Shown here: positions 1 through 5,616 of the stretch, piece after piece
Layout of the letters: every line of letters begins with the position of its first letter
How positions within the stretch are numbered: the first letter of the stretch is position 1
Source of the DNA: Candidatus Bathyarchaeota archaeon
GTDB taxonomy: Archaea > Thermoproteota > Bathyarchaeia > Bathyarchaeales > B26-1
NCBI GenBank assembly: GCA_003662645.1
Contig: QMYL01000041.1
Coordinates: 1-7,654 of the forward strand
Direction of reading: 5' to 3'
DNA: 7,654 nt
The notes under the pieces: model-generated
Told to the model about the DNA's origin: nothing
What the model saw: the letters and a program-made list of their open reading frames with translations, nothing else
The model's database searches: none
Program-made: the position numbers and the translations under genes

Positions 1-516
1 GCCCATATAGTTGGGAATACAGCCCGTGGGATACTGAACACGGTGATGCCCTTCTACATAACCGATATCTTCCACAGGGATGAGGCCGATGTAGGCCTCT
101 TCTTCTCGGTTGGGCTCGGCGTAGCTACGCTGATAACCCAGGTACCAAGCGGTTTACTAGCCGACAAGCTTGGGAGGAAGAGGGTTATGGTATGTGCGGT
201 GGCTTTAACCCCGCTCATATCGCTTCTGTTAACTCTATCAAATGACTACCTCATTGCTATAATCCTATACACGATCGTAACTGGGCTTTGGAGCGTGACG
301 TGGCCGGCATCCGTAGCCTACCTGATAGATCTAGCCGCTACCTCGAGGAGGGGCTTCATAGTCGGTTTGAGGCAGATGGCTGTGAGGCTGGGCTTCACGG
401 TTGGGCCGATAGTTGGGGGATACATCTGGGACGTGATAGGCCCGATGGCGTCCTTCTACGCGACATCCATATTCTTCGCTGTCTCCCTAATGTTCCTCTT
501 GATGCTTAAGGAGTAG
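1..516 (+). CDS. MFS transporter, C-terminal half (5' end outside window)
   Basis: This is a membrane transporter of the major facilitator superfamily, open at the left edge of the window. The frame is open from base 1, giving 171 visible residues, so the ATG at 43 is internal and not a start. Visible features are about six hydrophobic helices, a motif-A-type loop GLLADKLGRKRV (visible residues 51-62) and a late glycine-rich helix GFTVGPIVGGYIWD (131-144). The protein ends two helices after that. MFS proteins are usually around 400 residues with motif A repeated in the 2-3 and 8-9 loops, so this piece most likely holds helices 7-12. It ends in two tandem TAG stops (514-519). The substrate cannot be inferred; drug or sugar efflux are family possibilities only. 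It converges on ftsY with 11 bp between the stops. Confidence 0.85.
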   Translation, partial: AHIVGNTARGILNTVMPFYITDIFHRDEADVGLFFSVGLGVATLITQVPSGLLADKLGRKRVMVCAVALTPLISLLLTLSNDYLIAIILYTIVTGLWSVTWPASVAYLIDLAATSRRGFIVGLRQMAVRLGFTVGPIVGGYIWDVIGPMASFYATSIFFAVSLMFLLMLKE

Positions 517-527
517 TAGCCTCAACG

Positions 528-1439
528 CTAAGACGAGCCGATTATACGGTTAACTATCAACTCGGGCTTGAAGGGTTCGAGATCCTCATATCTCTGCCCA
601 GTTCCCATATAGATTATCGGCTTCTTCGTAACGTAGGCTATCGAGATGGCAGCTCCACCCTTAACGTCGGCGTCAACCTTCGTCAGTATCGACCCATCTA
701 TCGAGACAAACCTGTTGAACTCCTCAGCCTGCGAAACGGCGTCGTTACCGGCCAAGGCGTCACCTATGAAGATTACTAGGTCAGGCTCGACAACCCGAAC
801 TATCTTCTCCATCTCCATCATCAAGTTCCTATTCGTCTGCATGCGGCCGGCTGTATCTATCAAGACGGCGTTTACACCCCTAGCCCTAGCGTACTGGACG
901 GCGTCGAAGGCGACGGCTGCAGCGTCGGCCCCATACTGATGCTTAATCGTCCTCACACCCAGCCGCCTGGCGTGCTCCTCCAACTGCTCGATCGAGCCCG
1001 CCCTGTAGGTGTCACTACAAGCAAGAACGACTGAGTAGCCGTTTTTTAGGAGGAGGTGGGCGACCTTCGCTATAGTTGTGGTCTTCCCGGTTCCATGTAT
1101 CCCAACGAAGACCATGACGCAGGGCTCCCTCAGGCTCCTCTTCCTCTTTACGGTCTCTATTACGTTGACCTCCTCCGGAGGTGTTAGGATCTCGAAGAGT
1201 ATCCCCCTGAGGGCTTCCTTAACGAGCCTCCTCCGGTCTTCGAGCCTCTTAACCCTCATCCCTACGAGTCGTCTCTCAAGCTCCTCGCATATGTAATCCG
1301 CAACCACAAAGGCCACATCGTTCTCTATCAACGTAAGCTTGAACTCCCAGAGGATGGGTTGTAGGCTCTCAGCCTTAAGCTCAGTCGTTGCTACCCTATC
1401 TATTAGTTTATTCAGTCCCTCTCGCAGCTTTTCGAACAT
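528..1439 (-). CDS. ftsY: Signal recognition particle receptor FtsY (SRP GTPase)
   Basis: This is the SRP receptor GTPase. It docks SRP54-ribosome-nascent chain complexes at the cytoplasmic membrane and hands them to the Sec translocon. At 303 aa it has the usual archaeal layout: a short N-terminal helical N domain (about 1-100) and a G domain without a long acidic A domain. Visible motifs are the P-loop GIHGTGKTTT (113-122), DTYRAG (143-148), DTAGR (195-199), GDALAGNDAV (226-235), TKVD (253-256) followed by KGG (260-262), and the closing GTGQRYEDLEPF (279-290). The GDALAGNDA and LEPF signatures separate FtsY from SRP54. One oddity is His115 in the P-loop, where FtsY usually has Asn. The ATG start overlaps the end of pfdA by 32 bp, so it is last in the operon and probably translationally coupled. 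Confidence 0.97.
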   Translation of the reverse strand: MFEKLREGLNKLIDRVATTELKAESLQPILWEFKLTLIENDVAFVVADYICEELERRLVGMRVKRLEDRRRLVKEALRGILFEILTPPEEVNVIETVKRKRSLREPCVMVFVGIHGTGKTTTIAKVAHLLLKNGYSVVLACSDTYRAGSIEQLEEHARRLGVRTIKHQYGADAAAVAFDAVQYARARGVNAVLIDTAGRMQTNRNLMMEMEKIVRVVEPDLVIFIGDALAGNDAVSQAEEFNRFVSIDGSILTKVDADVKGGAAISIAYVTKKPIIYMGTGQRYEDLEPFKPELIVNRIIGSS

Positions 1440-1899
1440 CCCTCGCCCCGGCTCCCCTCCTGATCCTATCAGCCAACTCTTGGAGCCTATCCCTATCGGC
1501 TTGGATCCTCTGCAAGACCTGTCTGAGCTGTTGCTCGTAGGAGGTCTTGGTCTTGCTCAGCTCCGCTATACGGTTGGATATCCCCTCCCTAGCCTCCTTC
1601 AAGGTTTTCTCCATCGCGACACCGGCGCCGATTCCGTAGATAACCTCATCCTTCGCTTCAAGCTTCGCCTTGATGTAGGAGCCTCCGCCTATCGGTACGA
1701 ATATCGGGGTGTCGGGTTCCTCCTTCTCAAGCCCCTCAAGCGTTCTGTTGGCTAGGTTGAGCTCGGTCAACGCGGCGTTTAGGAGGTTTATCCTGGAGTT
1801 TAGGGACTCAGCCATCCCCTCTAGGAGCCTCAGTTCGACGGCTAGCCTCCTCATATCCTCCTCTTCGCTAGATGAGCTGGAGCTGTTTCTCTTGGACAT
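1408..1899 (-). CDS. pfdA: Prefoldin subunit alpha
   Basis: This is the alpha subunit of prefoldin, the hexameric (alpha2 beta4) chaperone that holds unfolded chains in coiled-coil tentacles and passes them to the thermosome. It has 163 aa. There are two long heptad-rich helices (about 16-62 and 97-147) with the conserved beta-hairpin segment between them, including IFVPIGGGSYIKAKL (66-80) and EVIYGIGAGVAMEK (85-98), the prefoldin-alpha signature. The first 15 residues form an unusual polar tail of six consecutive serines (6-11) followed by EEED. The ATG at 1899 has a strong GGAGG 7 nt upstream, inside the end of the LX gene, and lies only 2 nt after that gene's stop. An alternative ATG at residue 16 would remove the tail, but its GAGG is too close. 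The 3' end overlaps ftsY. Confidence 0.95.
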   Translation of the reverse strand: MSKRNSSSSSSEEEDMRRLAVELRLLEGMAESLNSRINLLNAALTELNLANRTLEGLEKEEPDTPIFVPIGGGSYIKAKLEAKDEVIYGIGAGVAMEKTLKEAREGISNRIAELSKTKTSYEQQLRQVLQRIQADRDRLQELADRIRRGAGARDVRKAARGTE

Positions 1900-1901
1900 G
1901 C

Positions 1902-2138
1902 CTACTCCTCCATGCTCAGCCTCCTTATAACCGGGTCCTCAGCTTCCTCCGGGCTTATCTCCCTTACCTCCTCTATCTTGATGTGGAAGCGTTTTACTCT
2001 ATGCTTGCTCCCCAGCAGCTTGTAGACCTCCTCAACAGCATCCTCCGGTTTTACAGCCCTAATCTCCTTACTGAACTTCGTTCTGAAGTTCGGCTTCAAG
2101 ATTCTACCCATAACCCTGTAAACCTTAACCTCACACAT
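1902..2138 (-). CDS. rpl18a: Large-subunit ribosomal protein L18a / LX (eL20)
   Basis: This is a small archaeal/eukaryotic large-subunit ribosomal protein, called LX or L20A in archaea, matching half of eukaryotic eL20. It has 78 aa from the start chosen here. The family signature is visible: VKVYRVMGR near the N terminus, the FSKEIRAVKPEDAVEEVYKLLGSKHRVKR core, and the IKIEEVREISPEEA tail. Two ATGs are available, at 2144 and 2138. The second is preferred because GGTGG lies about 6 nt before it but directly abuts the first, and because related proteins start right at the VKVY strand. With this start it overlaps the end of eif6 by 8 bp (14 bp with the other). Its own 3' end carries the ribosome binding site of pfdA. 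Confidence 0.93.
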   Translation of the reverse strand: MCEVKVYRVMGRILKPNFRTKFSKEIRAVKPEDAVEEVYKLLGSKHRVKRFHIKIEEVREISPEEAEDPVIRRLSMEE

Positions 2139-2811
2139 TCTCATCCACCACGCCTAGAGCCTGCCCGATCATGAAGAGCTCCGGCCCCGTCGTTAGGGAT
2201 CCAGCCACGGCGGACCTGCTATTCCCTATTAGACCGGTTGCTATATATGGTATCCCGCAGTTAACTGTTCCGATTCCAACGTGGACCTTCAAGACCTCCT
2301 TTAGGAGTTTCTCCTCATCCTCCTTTATAAGTGGGTGGGCCAATACCCCCCTATTCGTAGCCGTTGCTAGGGAGCCTACGTATGGCAGTCCGGCTATCTC
2401 ACCCTTGACGGCCTCAACCCCAAGGGTGTCCTCTATCATTTTTATATCCTTCCTCCTCAGCCTCGGGTCCACTATGGCTCCGTAATCGTTTGCGAGAACC
2501 ATGTTCCCATACGCCGTCCTCTTGGTCTCCATTATGGTTATGTTCAGGTCTGTGGCTGACTTTATAGCCTCAACCTCCTCTTCACGAACGAAGTGGGGTA
2601 GGACGACGCCGTTCGAGTTGGCGCAGACGAGCGAGCCTATCAGGATTGAGCCGCCTATGTTGGTTTGTATGGCCTTCACCCCCAACCACTCCTCAAGCTT
2701 CCTGGAACTCGACTCCGGTATCTGGTTTGGGACAATAACGATGTCATCGGTGGATAGAATATAGACGCCTATGCTGGCGCTCCCGAAGGCGTCGAGGAGG
2801 AATATAGCCAT
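2131..2811 (-). CDS. eif6: Translation initiation factor aIF6
   Basis: This factor binds the large ribosomal subunit and keeps it from joining the small subunit before it is ready. In eukaryotes the homologue also acts in 60S maturation. The 226 aa match the usual length. The pentein-like internal repeat is readable as recurring blocks: GSLVCANSNGVVLP (59-72), GNMVLANDYGAIVDP (102-116), VGSLATATNRGVLAHP (145-160) and YIATGLIGNSRSAVAG (189-204). The N-terminal pattern MAIFLLDAFGSASIGVY is also typical. The ATG start lies 6 nt after the L31e stop, with GAAGG just upstream. It sits between L31e and LX, the standard archaeal order, which fits its role on the large subunit. Confidence 0.97.
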   Translation of the reverse strand: MAIFLLDAFGSASIGVYILSTDDIVIVPNQIPESSSRKLEEWLGVKAIQTNIGGSILIGSLVCANSNGVVLPHFVREEEVEAIKSATDLNITIMETKRTAYGNMVLANDYGAIVDPRLRRKDIKMIEDTLGVEAVKGEIAGLPYVGSLATATNRGVLAHPLIKEDEEKLLKEVLKVHVGIGTVNCGIPYIATGLIGNSRSAVAGSLTTGPELFMIGQALGVVDENV

Positions 2812-2817
2812 CCTTCA

Positions 2818-3234
2818 TCAGCCTTCCGCGAGGTGAACCCTCACCACGCCTTCACTATCCCTAACAACCCTAACCCTAATCTTCCTCGGCGGCTTCTCTA
2901 TACCCCTACTCCAGATCCTCTCGTTCACCTCGTTGGTTATGACGACGTTCTCGGTCTTCATGTGTCTCTTTATGAAGCTTCTCAGGATCCTTATAGCCCT
3001 AGGTGTCCTCTTCCGCCTGGGTGACGTCCAAGCCTTGCTCAGGGGGACTACGTAGAACCTCTCCTCGACTATATCCTCCTCGAGCTCCTCCCTCTCAGCC
3101 TCTTCCTCGGCCTCTTCAGCCTCCTCCTTTTCCTCCTCTACAGCGGCCTCTTCCTCCCCTTCGGTTTCTTCTGTGGAGGTTTCGGGAGGGAGCTCCTCTC
3201 CCTCGGTCTTCTCCTTGCTCTCGCCCTCCATCAC
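2818..3234 (-). CDS. rpl31e: Large-subunit ribosomal protein L31e with acidic N-terminal extension
   Basis: This is ribosomal protein eL31, a large-subunit protein close to the peptide exit tunnel. The L31e domain occupies about residues 57-138, with ERFYVVPLSKAW (58-69), PRRKRTPRAIRILRSFIKRH (72-91), the VVITNEVNERIWSRGIEKPP segment (97-116) and a final RVRVVRDSEG strand. Archaeal L31e is usually only about 80-100 aa. This one is 138 aa because of a low-complexity extension in which 30 of the first 58 residues are Glu. The first codon is a GTG at 3234, with an ATG immediately after it at 3231; either could be used. The gene starts 8 nt after the L39e stop without a strong ribosome binding site, suggesting coupling to L39e. 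The stop is a tandem TGATGA. Confidence 0.95.
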   Translation of the reverse strand: MMEGESKEKTEGEELPPETSTEETEGEEEAAVEEEKEEAEEAEEEAEREELEEDIVEERFYVVPLSKAWTSPRRKRTPRAIRILRSFIKRHMKTENVVITNEVNERIWSRGIEKPPRKIRVRVVRDSEGVVRVHLAEG

Positions 3235-3242
3235 GGGTCATC

Positions 3243-3398
3243 TCACGGTTTGATCTTATTCCTCCTCCAATGCCTCCTCTTGGGTGTGGTTCTAACCTTC
3301 CCCCTAGTCTTGACTATAACCCATGTTGGGACCGGGCCTTTCTCCTTTCCGGCCTTCGCAAGCCTCAGCTTCTTGGCCAACGGCTTATTCCTAGCCAT
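3243..3398 (-). CDS. rpl39e: Large-subunit ribosomal protein L39e
   Basis: This small, very basic protein (51 aa) lies in the wall of the peptide exit tunnel. Translating the minus strand from the ATG at 3398 gives [20 protein letters not shown], then [20 protein letters not shown], then [11 protein letters not shown] and a TGA stop. The [10 protein letters not shown] centre and the [10 protein letters not shown] end are diagnostic of L39e, and the length is exactly what the family shows. The start codon follows the PDCD5 stop by a single base (TGAGATG). A GGAGG 7 nt upstream lies inside the last codons of PDCD5, so re-initiation after PDCD5 is likely. L31e follows 8 nt downstream, the standard archaeal L39e-L31e pair. 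It is shorter than common ORF length cut-offs and easily missed. Confidence 0.96.
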   Translation of the reverse strand: MARNKPLAKKLRLAKAGKEKGPVPTWVIVKTRGKVRTTPKRRHWRRNKIKP

Positions 3399-3399
3399 C

Positions 3400-3729
3400 T
3401 CATATCCTCCTTATCTTTATCTCTCTCCTACCCCTCTGAAGGCGTATCAGTATCTCCTTCAACTGTTCATCGGTTAATGGTATGTTTATCCTCCCCTGCT
3501 GGGCCAGTTGTATAAGTTGTATCTCGAGCTGTGACACCAAATCTGGCCTCACCATCTTTAGGTTTGTTAGGCGTTGCCTAGCTTTTGGGTCGAGTATCCT
3601 CCTGAGTATGGCTTGCTTCCTTACCTCAAGCTCTCTCTGCGCCTGGACCTGCCTCTGCTCCTCCAGTAGCCTCCGTTGGAGTTCGAGCAGTTTCCTCCTA
3701 CGCAGCTCTTCAAGTTCCTCCTCACTCAT
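3400..3729 (-). CDS. PDCD5-family DNA-binding protein
   Basis: This protein belongs to the PDCD5/TFAR19 family, small helical proteins described in archaea as double-stranded DNA-binding; their precise cellular role is not settled. It has 109 aa. It begins with a long charged helix rich in Glu, Arg and Gln (about 2-37) with coiled-coil character. The conserved three-helix core follows: [20 protein letters not shown] (37-56), [20 protein letters not shown] (57-76) and ITDEQL-like [14 protein letters not shown] (84-97). It ends in a basic tail, REIKIRRI. The ATG start has GAGGT upstream and lies 17 nt after the S19e stop. The S19e-PDCD5-L39e order is widely conserved in archaea and points to a link with ribosome synthesis, though that link is inferred from position alone. 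Confidence 0.93.
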   Translation of the reverse strand: MSEEELEELRRRKLLELQRRLLEEQRQVQAQRELEVRKQAILRRILDPKARQRLTNLKMVRPDLVSQLEIQLIQLAQQGRINIPLTDEQLKEILIRLQRGRREIKIRRI

Positions 3730-3746
3730 GACTCTAGACCTCGCCC

Positions 3747-4202
3747 TTAATACTTCCTCAGCTCGGGCATCTCCCTCTCGAGCTCTCTCTTGATCTCCGT
3801 GGAGAGGGAGTCGAGCAAGCTCCTACCCTTCGGGGTTACAACACGCCCCTTACCCTTCAAGGTTTGAATATAACCGGCGGCTTCAAGTTGTTGTAGGGCC
3901 TTGCGGATTATCGCCCCACTTCCTTTCCTGGTATGTTCAGGCCTTGTACCCCTATCCTTCCTGCCGCCGTACTCGGAGCGGAGGTGTTCGATCCCGATCG
4001 GCCCTTCTATGTAGACCTTCCTCAACAGGGATGCACATCTAATGAACCACCAGTCCGGGTTCTCAGGCGGCCTCTGAGTGTGGGTTCCGGTCTTAACGAA
4101 GGGGGCCCAATCCGGGGGCTTAACCTCATCCACGTTCTCCTTTAGGTATCTGGCCAGCCTATCGATGAGGAGTGATGGGGGCACATCGTAGGGTGTCGGC
4201 AA
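3747..4202 (-). CDS. rps19e: Small-subunit ribosomal protein S19e
   Basis: This is ribosomal protein eS19, a winged-helix protein of the small-subunit head, needed in eukaryotes for late maturation of the small subunit. The 151 aa match the archaeal family length. Visible signatures are [18 protein letters not shown] (5-22), [18 protein letters not shown] (29-46), the [14 protein letters not shown] block (51-64), [20 protein letters not shown] (92-111) and [13 protein letters not shown] (119-131). The start codon is TTG (4202-4200). No ATG or GTG lies in frame between it and an in-frame TAA upstream, the family normally begins a few residues before YDVP, and GGAAGG sits 7 nt upstream, so TTG is well supported. 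A TATA box at 4252-4260 gives this gene its own promoter in addition to read-through from yhbY. Confidence 0.97.
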   Translation of the reverse strand: MPTPYDVPPSLLIDRLARYLKENVDEVKPPDWAPFVKTGTHTQRPPENPDWWFIRCASLLRKVYIEGPIGIEHLRSEYGGRKDRGTRPEHTRKGSGAIIRKALQQLEAAGYIQTLKGKGRVVTPKGRSLLDSLSTEIKRELEREMPELRKY

Positions 4203-4251
4203 TCTTCTTCCTTCCCAGCCTATTCTCCATTCAGTAGAAGATTAATGGGGT

Positions 4252-4260
4252 CTTATAAAG
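4252..4260 (-). promoter_or_regulatory. TATA box for the rps19e operon
   Basis: On the minus strand this reads CTTTATAAG, a good match to the archaeal box A, preceded by an A-rich stretch (GAAAAAGC) compatible with a BRE. It overlaps the stop codon of yhbY. Transcription about 26 nt downstream would begin near 4230 and leave a leader of roughly 28 nt that contains the GGAAGG ribosome binding site of rps19e. Spacing and composition support a secondary promoter inside the larger operon; activity is inferred. Confidence 0.6.
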
Positions 4261-4555
4261 GCTTTTTCGGTCTGTATAGGATGAAGGTGTGACCGCGGAT
4301 ATCGACCAGCCTGGACTCCGTCTCCCCAGCTATCCTCCTGGCTATATCCTTAACGCCCTCCTCTTCAAGGGCGCTCCTCAAAACCTTAACCTTAACAAAA
4401 CCTCTCTTCTCCAGTTGCTTATCTATCTCACCAACCATCGATGCGGTCACACCGCTCTTCCCAACCCATACCGTGGGTTTCTCATGGGCCATCCTACGCT
4501 TAGCCGTTCTGATACGTTCAGCCTCACCCGTCGAGCTTACCACCTTCCTCGCCAA
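4253..4555 (-). CDS. YhbY/CRM-domain RNA-binding protein
   Basis: This is a small single-domain CRM (YhbY-type) protein. Relatives bind structured RNA and associate with pre-ribosomal large subunits in bacteria; plant CRM proteins act in intron splicing. It has 100 aa. The signature is the KPTVWVGKSGVTASMVGEID segment (26-45) containing the GKSG loop, followed by a VKVKVLRS strand and the terminal GHTFILYRPKK (88-98). The first possible start is TTG at 4555, giving a 32-bp overlap with rnp4, and GGAGAG precedes it closely. A GTG at residue 5 or an ATG at residue 22 are alternatives, the last of which would trim the basic leader but leave the domain intact. The position between rnp4 and rps19e is conserved in archaea and suggests a role in RNA or ribosome maturation. 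Confidence 0.88.
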   Translation of the reverse strand: MARKVVSSTGEAERIRTAKRRMAHEKPTVWVGKSGVTASMVGEIDKQLEKRGFVKVKVLRSALEEEGVKDIARRIAGETESRLVDIRGHTFILYRPKKPL

Positions 4556-4859
4556 CTCTCCTCTTCCTCCTTAAAGGTATCCTCATGTAACCGCCACACC
4601 TCAGACATGTAATCACCACGTGGGGCTCCCTCCTACCCTGAATGCGGACACGAGAATTCACACCGGGTAAGATAAACCTTTTGCAATGCCTACAGATTAG
4701 GCGCCGGTACTCCCTGGGTATCGGAACTTTAGTCCTCATCGATATCCTCCTAGCTATCTCCACATACCTATCCGCCAGATCCGGATGCTCATGGATCACT
4801 TCGATGGCTAGGGTGAAGAGTCTCCGTATTCTCTCCAGCGCGATCTCCCTGACGCTCAT
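4524..4859 (-). CDS. rnp4: Ribonuclease P protein component 4 (Rpp21/Rpr2 family)
   Basis: This is a protein subunit of archaeal RNase P, the ribonucleoprotein that removes the 5' leader of pre-tRNA. The family (Rnp4, human Rpp21) pairs with Rpp29 and binds the specificity part of the RNA. It has 111 aa: an N-terminal helical half (about 1-43) with the typical spacing of DLADRYVEIARRISMRTKVPIP, then a zinc ribbon with Cys56/Cys59 (CRHC) and Cys85/Cys88 (CLRC), and a basic tail IPLRRKRR. All four metal ligands are present. The ATG at 4859 has no clear ribosome binding site, but a TATA box 24-30 bp upstream places the transcription start almost on the start codon, so a leaderless mRNA is likely. 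It heads the minus-strand cluster. Confidence 0.95.
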   Translation of the reverse strand: MSVREIALERIRRLFTLAIEVIHEHPDLADRYVEIARRISMRTKVPIPREYRRLICRHCKRFILPGVNSRVRIQGRREPHVVITCLRCGGYMRIPLRRKRRVGEEGGKLDG

Positions 4860-4882
4860 CTAGGCGACTCTTCCGCTCTCCG

Positions 4883-4889
4883 TTATAAA
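4883..4889 (-). promoter_or_regulatory. TATA box for rnp4 (head of the minus-strand operon)
   Basis: The minus strand reads CTATTTATAACG here, with TTTATAA as box A. Its centre lies about 26-27 bp before the rnp4 ATG at 4859, the usual TATA-to-start distance in archaea. That predicts transcription beginning at or within a few bases of the ATG. It lies in the divergent region shared with the regulator gene. Confidence 0.65.
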
Positions 4890-4908
4890 TAGAGAGTGTG
4901 GCTCAATA

Positions 4909-4916
4909 CTTAAAAG
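4909..4916 (+). promoter_or_regulatory. Candidate TATA box for the regulator/ABC exporter operon
   Basis: The plus strand reads CTTAAAAG, which fits the loose archaeal box A pattern. Transcription about 26 nt downstream would start near 4939, inside the repeat array at 4928-4981, where bound repressor would block it. The T-rich repeats themselves (for example CTATATTTTT at 4963-4972) are competing TATA candidates, and the last of these would give a leaderless regulator mRNA. The exact promoter therefore cannot be fixed by reading. Confidence 0.4.
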
Positions 4917-4927
4917 GTTTTGAATGG

Positions 4928-4981
4928 TACAGATTTATGAAGCGATACATTTTTATGTAACACTATATTTTTATGTACTTC
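4928..4981 (+). repeat. Three tandem 18-bp repeats, candidate operator array
   Basis: Three copies sit at an exact 18-bp period: TACAGATTTATGAAGCGA (4928), TACATTTTTATGTAACAC (4946) and TATATTTTTATGTACTTC (4964). Their 14-bp cores match the middle copy at 11/14 and 13/14 positions. The middle core is a perfect inverted repeat, TACAT-TTTT-ATGTA; the third differs from symmetry at one base and the first is more degenerate. The array ends 8 bp before the regulator start codon and overlaps the likely transcription start. Dyad-symmetric sites of this kind suit a dimeric winged-helix protein, most simply the regulator encoded next to it. The repeats are seen directly; the binding role is inferred. 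Confidence 0.65.
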
Positions 4982-4989
4982 GAGGTAGG

Positions 4990-5616
4990 ATGAAGGACTT
5001 CATACTGATTAAGGATCCGGAGGTCGCGAAGCTCTTCGCCGACCCAACCAGGAGGAGGATACTTCACAACCTGAAGCGTAACGAGATGACGGCTTACCAG
5101 CTAGCCAAGGCTCTGGGGAAGAGCGTGTCGTCGATCGTGTACCACCTAGATATGCTCGAGAAGGCGGGTCTAGTGGAGCAGAGCAGGGTGAATATAAAGG
5201 GTAACCTGATCGAGAGGTTCTATAGGGCTACGGCCAAGATGTTCATAATCTCCTACGTATTGAGTGAGGGTTTGATACCCGGCTCCGAGGATATAGCCAA
5301 ATGGTCGAAGGAGGTCTGTAAACGCGCTGTCTCAAGTTTGGAGTCATTCGGTTATCACATACCACCAGAGGAGGAGGAGAAGTGGGTTAAGCTTATGGAG
5401 AGGTATATGACCCTCGAGAAGATGGCCTATGAGGAGGTCATATCTAGACAGATAGCCCCGACGAACGTGAAGTTTCCATCCCTTCAGCTGGTCCTAAACG
5501 TCCTAGCCCACGCAACCCTACATAGAAACCCAGAATACATCGAGTTGATGAACGAGATATCAGAAGAGTTGATCAAGAGGGAGGAGAAGGTAACGGTAAT
5601 TAAGGAGGAAGGTTAG
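4990..5616 (+). CDS. ArsR-like winged-helix transcriptional regulator of the ABC exporter
   Basis: This is a probable DNA-binding repressor or sensor. With the ATG at 4990 it has 208 aa. Residues 10-80 form a winged helix of the ArsR/HTH_20 kind: DPTRRRILHNLKR (18-30), MTAYQLAKALGKSVSSIVYHLDMLEKAGLV (33-62) with the recognition helix around SVSSIVYHLDML, and a wing ending in IERFYRATA (74-82). The rest (about 83-208) is a helical C-terminal domain I do not recognise, perhaps for ligand binding or dimerisation. No ArsR metal motif such as ELCVCDL is visible, so metal sensing is not supported. An in-frame ATG at 4924 would add 22 residues, but they would be encoded by the operator repeats. The start at 4990 has GAGGT just upstream and begins where the domain does. 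The exporter gene follows after 5 bp. Confidence 0.87.
   Translation: MKDFILIKDPEVAKLFADPTRRRILHNLKRNEMTAYQLAKALGKSVSSIVYHLDMLEKAGLVEQSRVNIKGNLIERFYRATAKMFIISYVLSEGLIPGSEDIAKWSKEVCKRAVSSLESFGYHIPPEEEEKWVKLMERYMTLEKMAYEEVISRQIAPTNVKFPSLQLVLNVLAHATLHRNPEYIELMNEISEELIKREEKVTVIKEEG

Noticed and set aside
517..527. Possible terminator between the convergent MFS and ftsY genes.
   Set aside because: Only 11 bp separate the stops, with no T-run or hairpin; transcription must end inside the opposing gene or by a signal not visible here.
2433..2447. TATCATTTTTATATC resembles the operator consensus.
   Set aside because: It lies inside eif6, lacks the dyad symmetry and tandem copies, and is explained by coding sequence.
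2812..2820. TGATGA resembling a box C of a C/D guide RNA.
   Set aside because: It is the tandem stop of L31e; no box D, C' or D' with proper spacing is seen around it.
2858..2882. Telomere-like CCCTAA repeats on the plus strand.
   Set aside because: They are the complement of Arg-Val codons (AGG GTT) in the L31e RVRVV strand; a similar run near 6090 encodes NLTLTL in the ABC protein. Both are codon-bias effects.
4924..4989. In-frame ATG at 4924 as the regulator start, adding 22 residues.
   Set aside because: The added stretch is encoded entirely by the AT-rich repeats, is unlike the start of related regulators and has no ribosome binding site, whereas the ATG at 4990 has GAGGT and begins at the domain edge.
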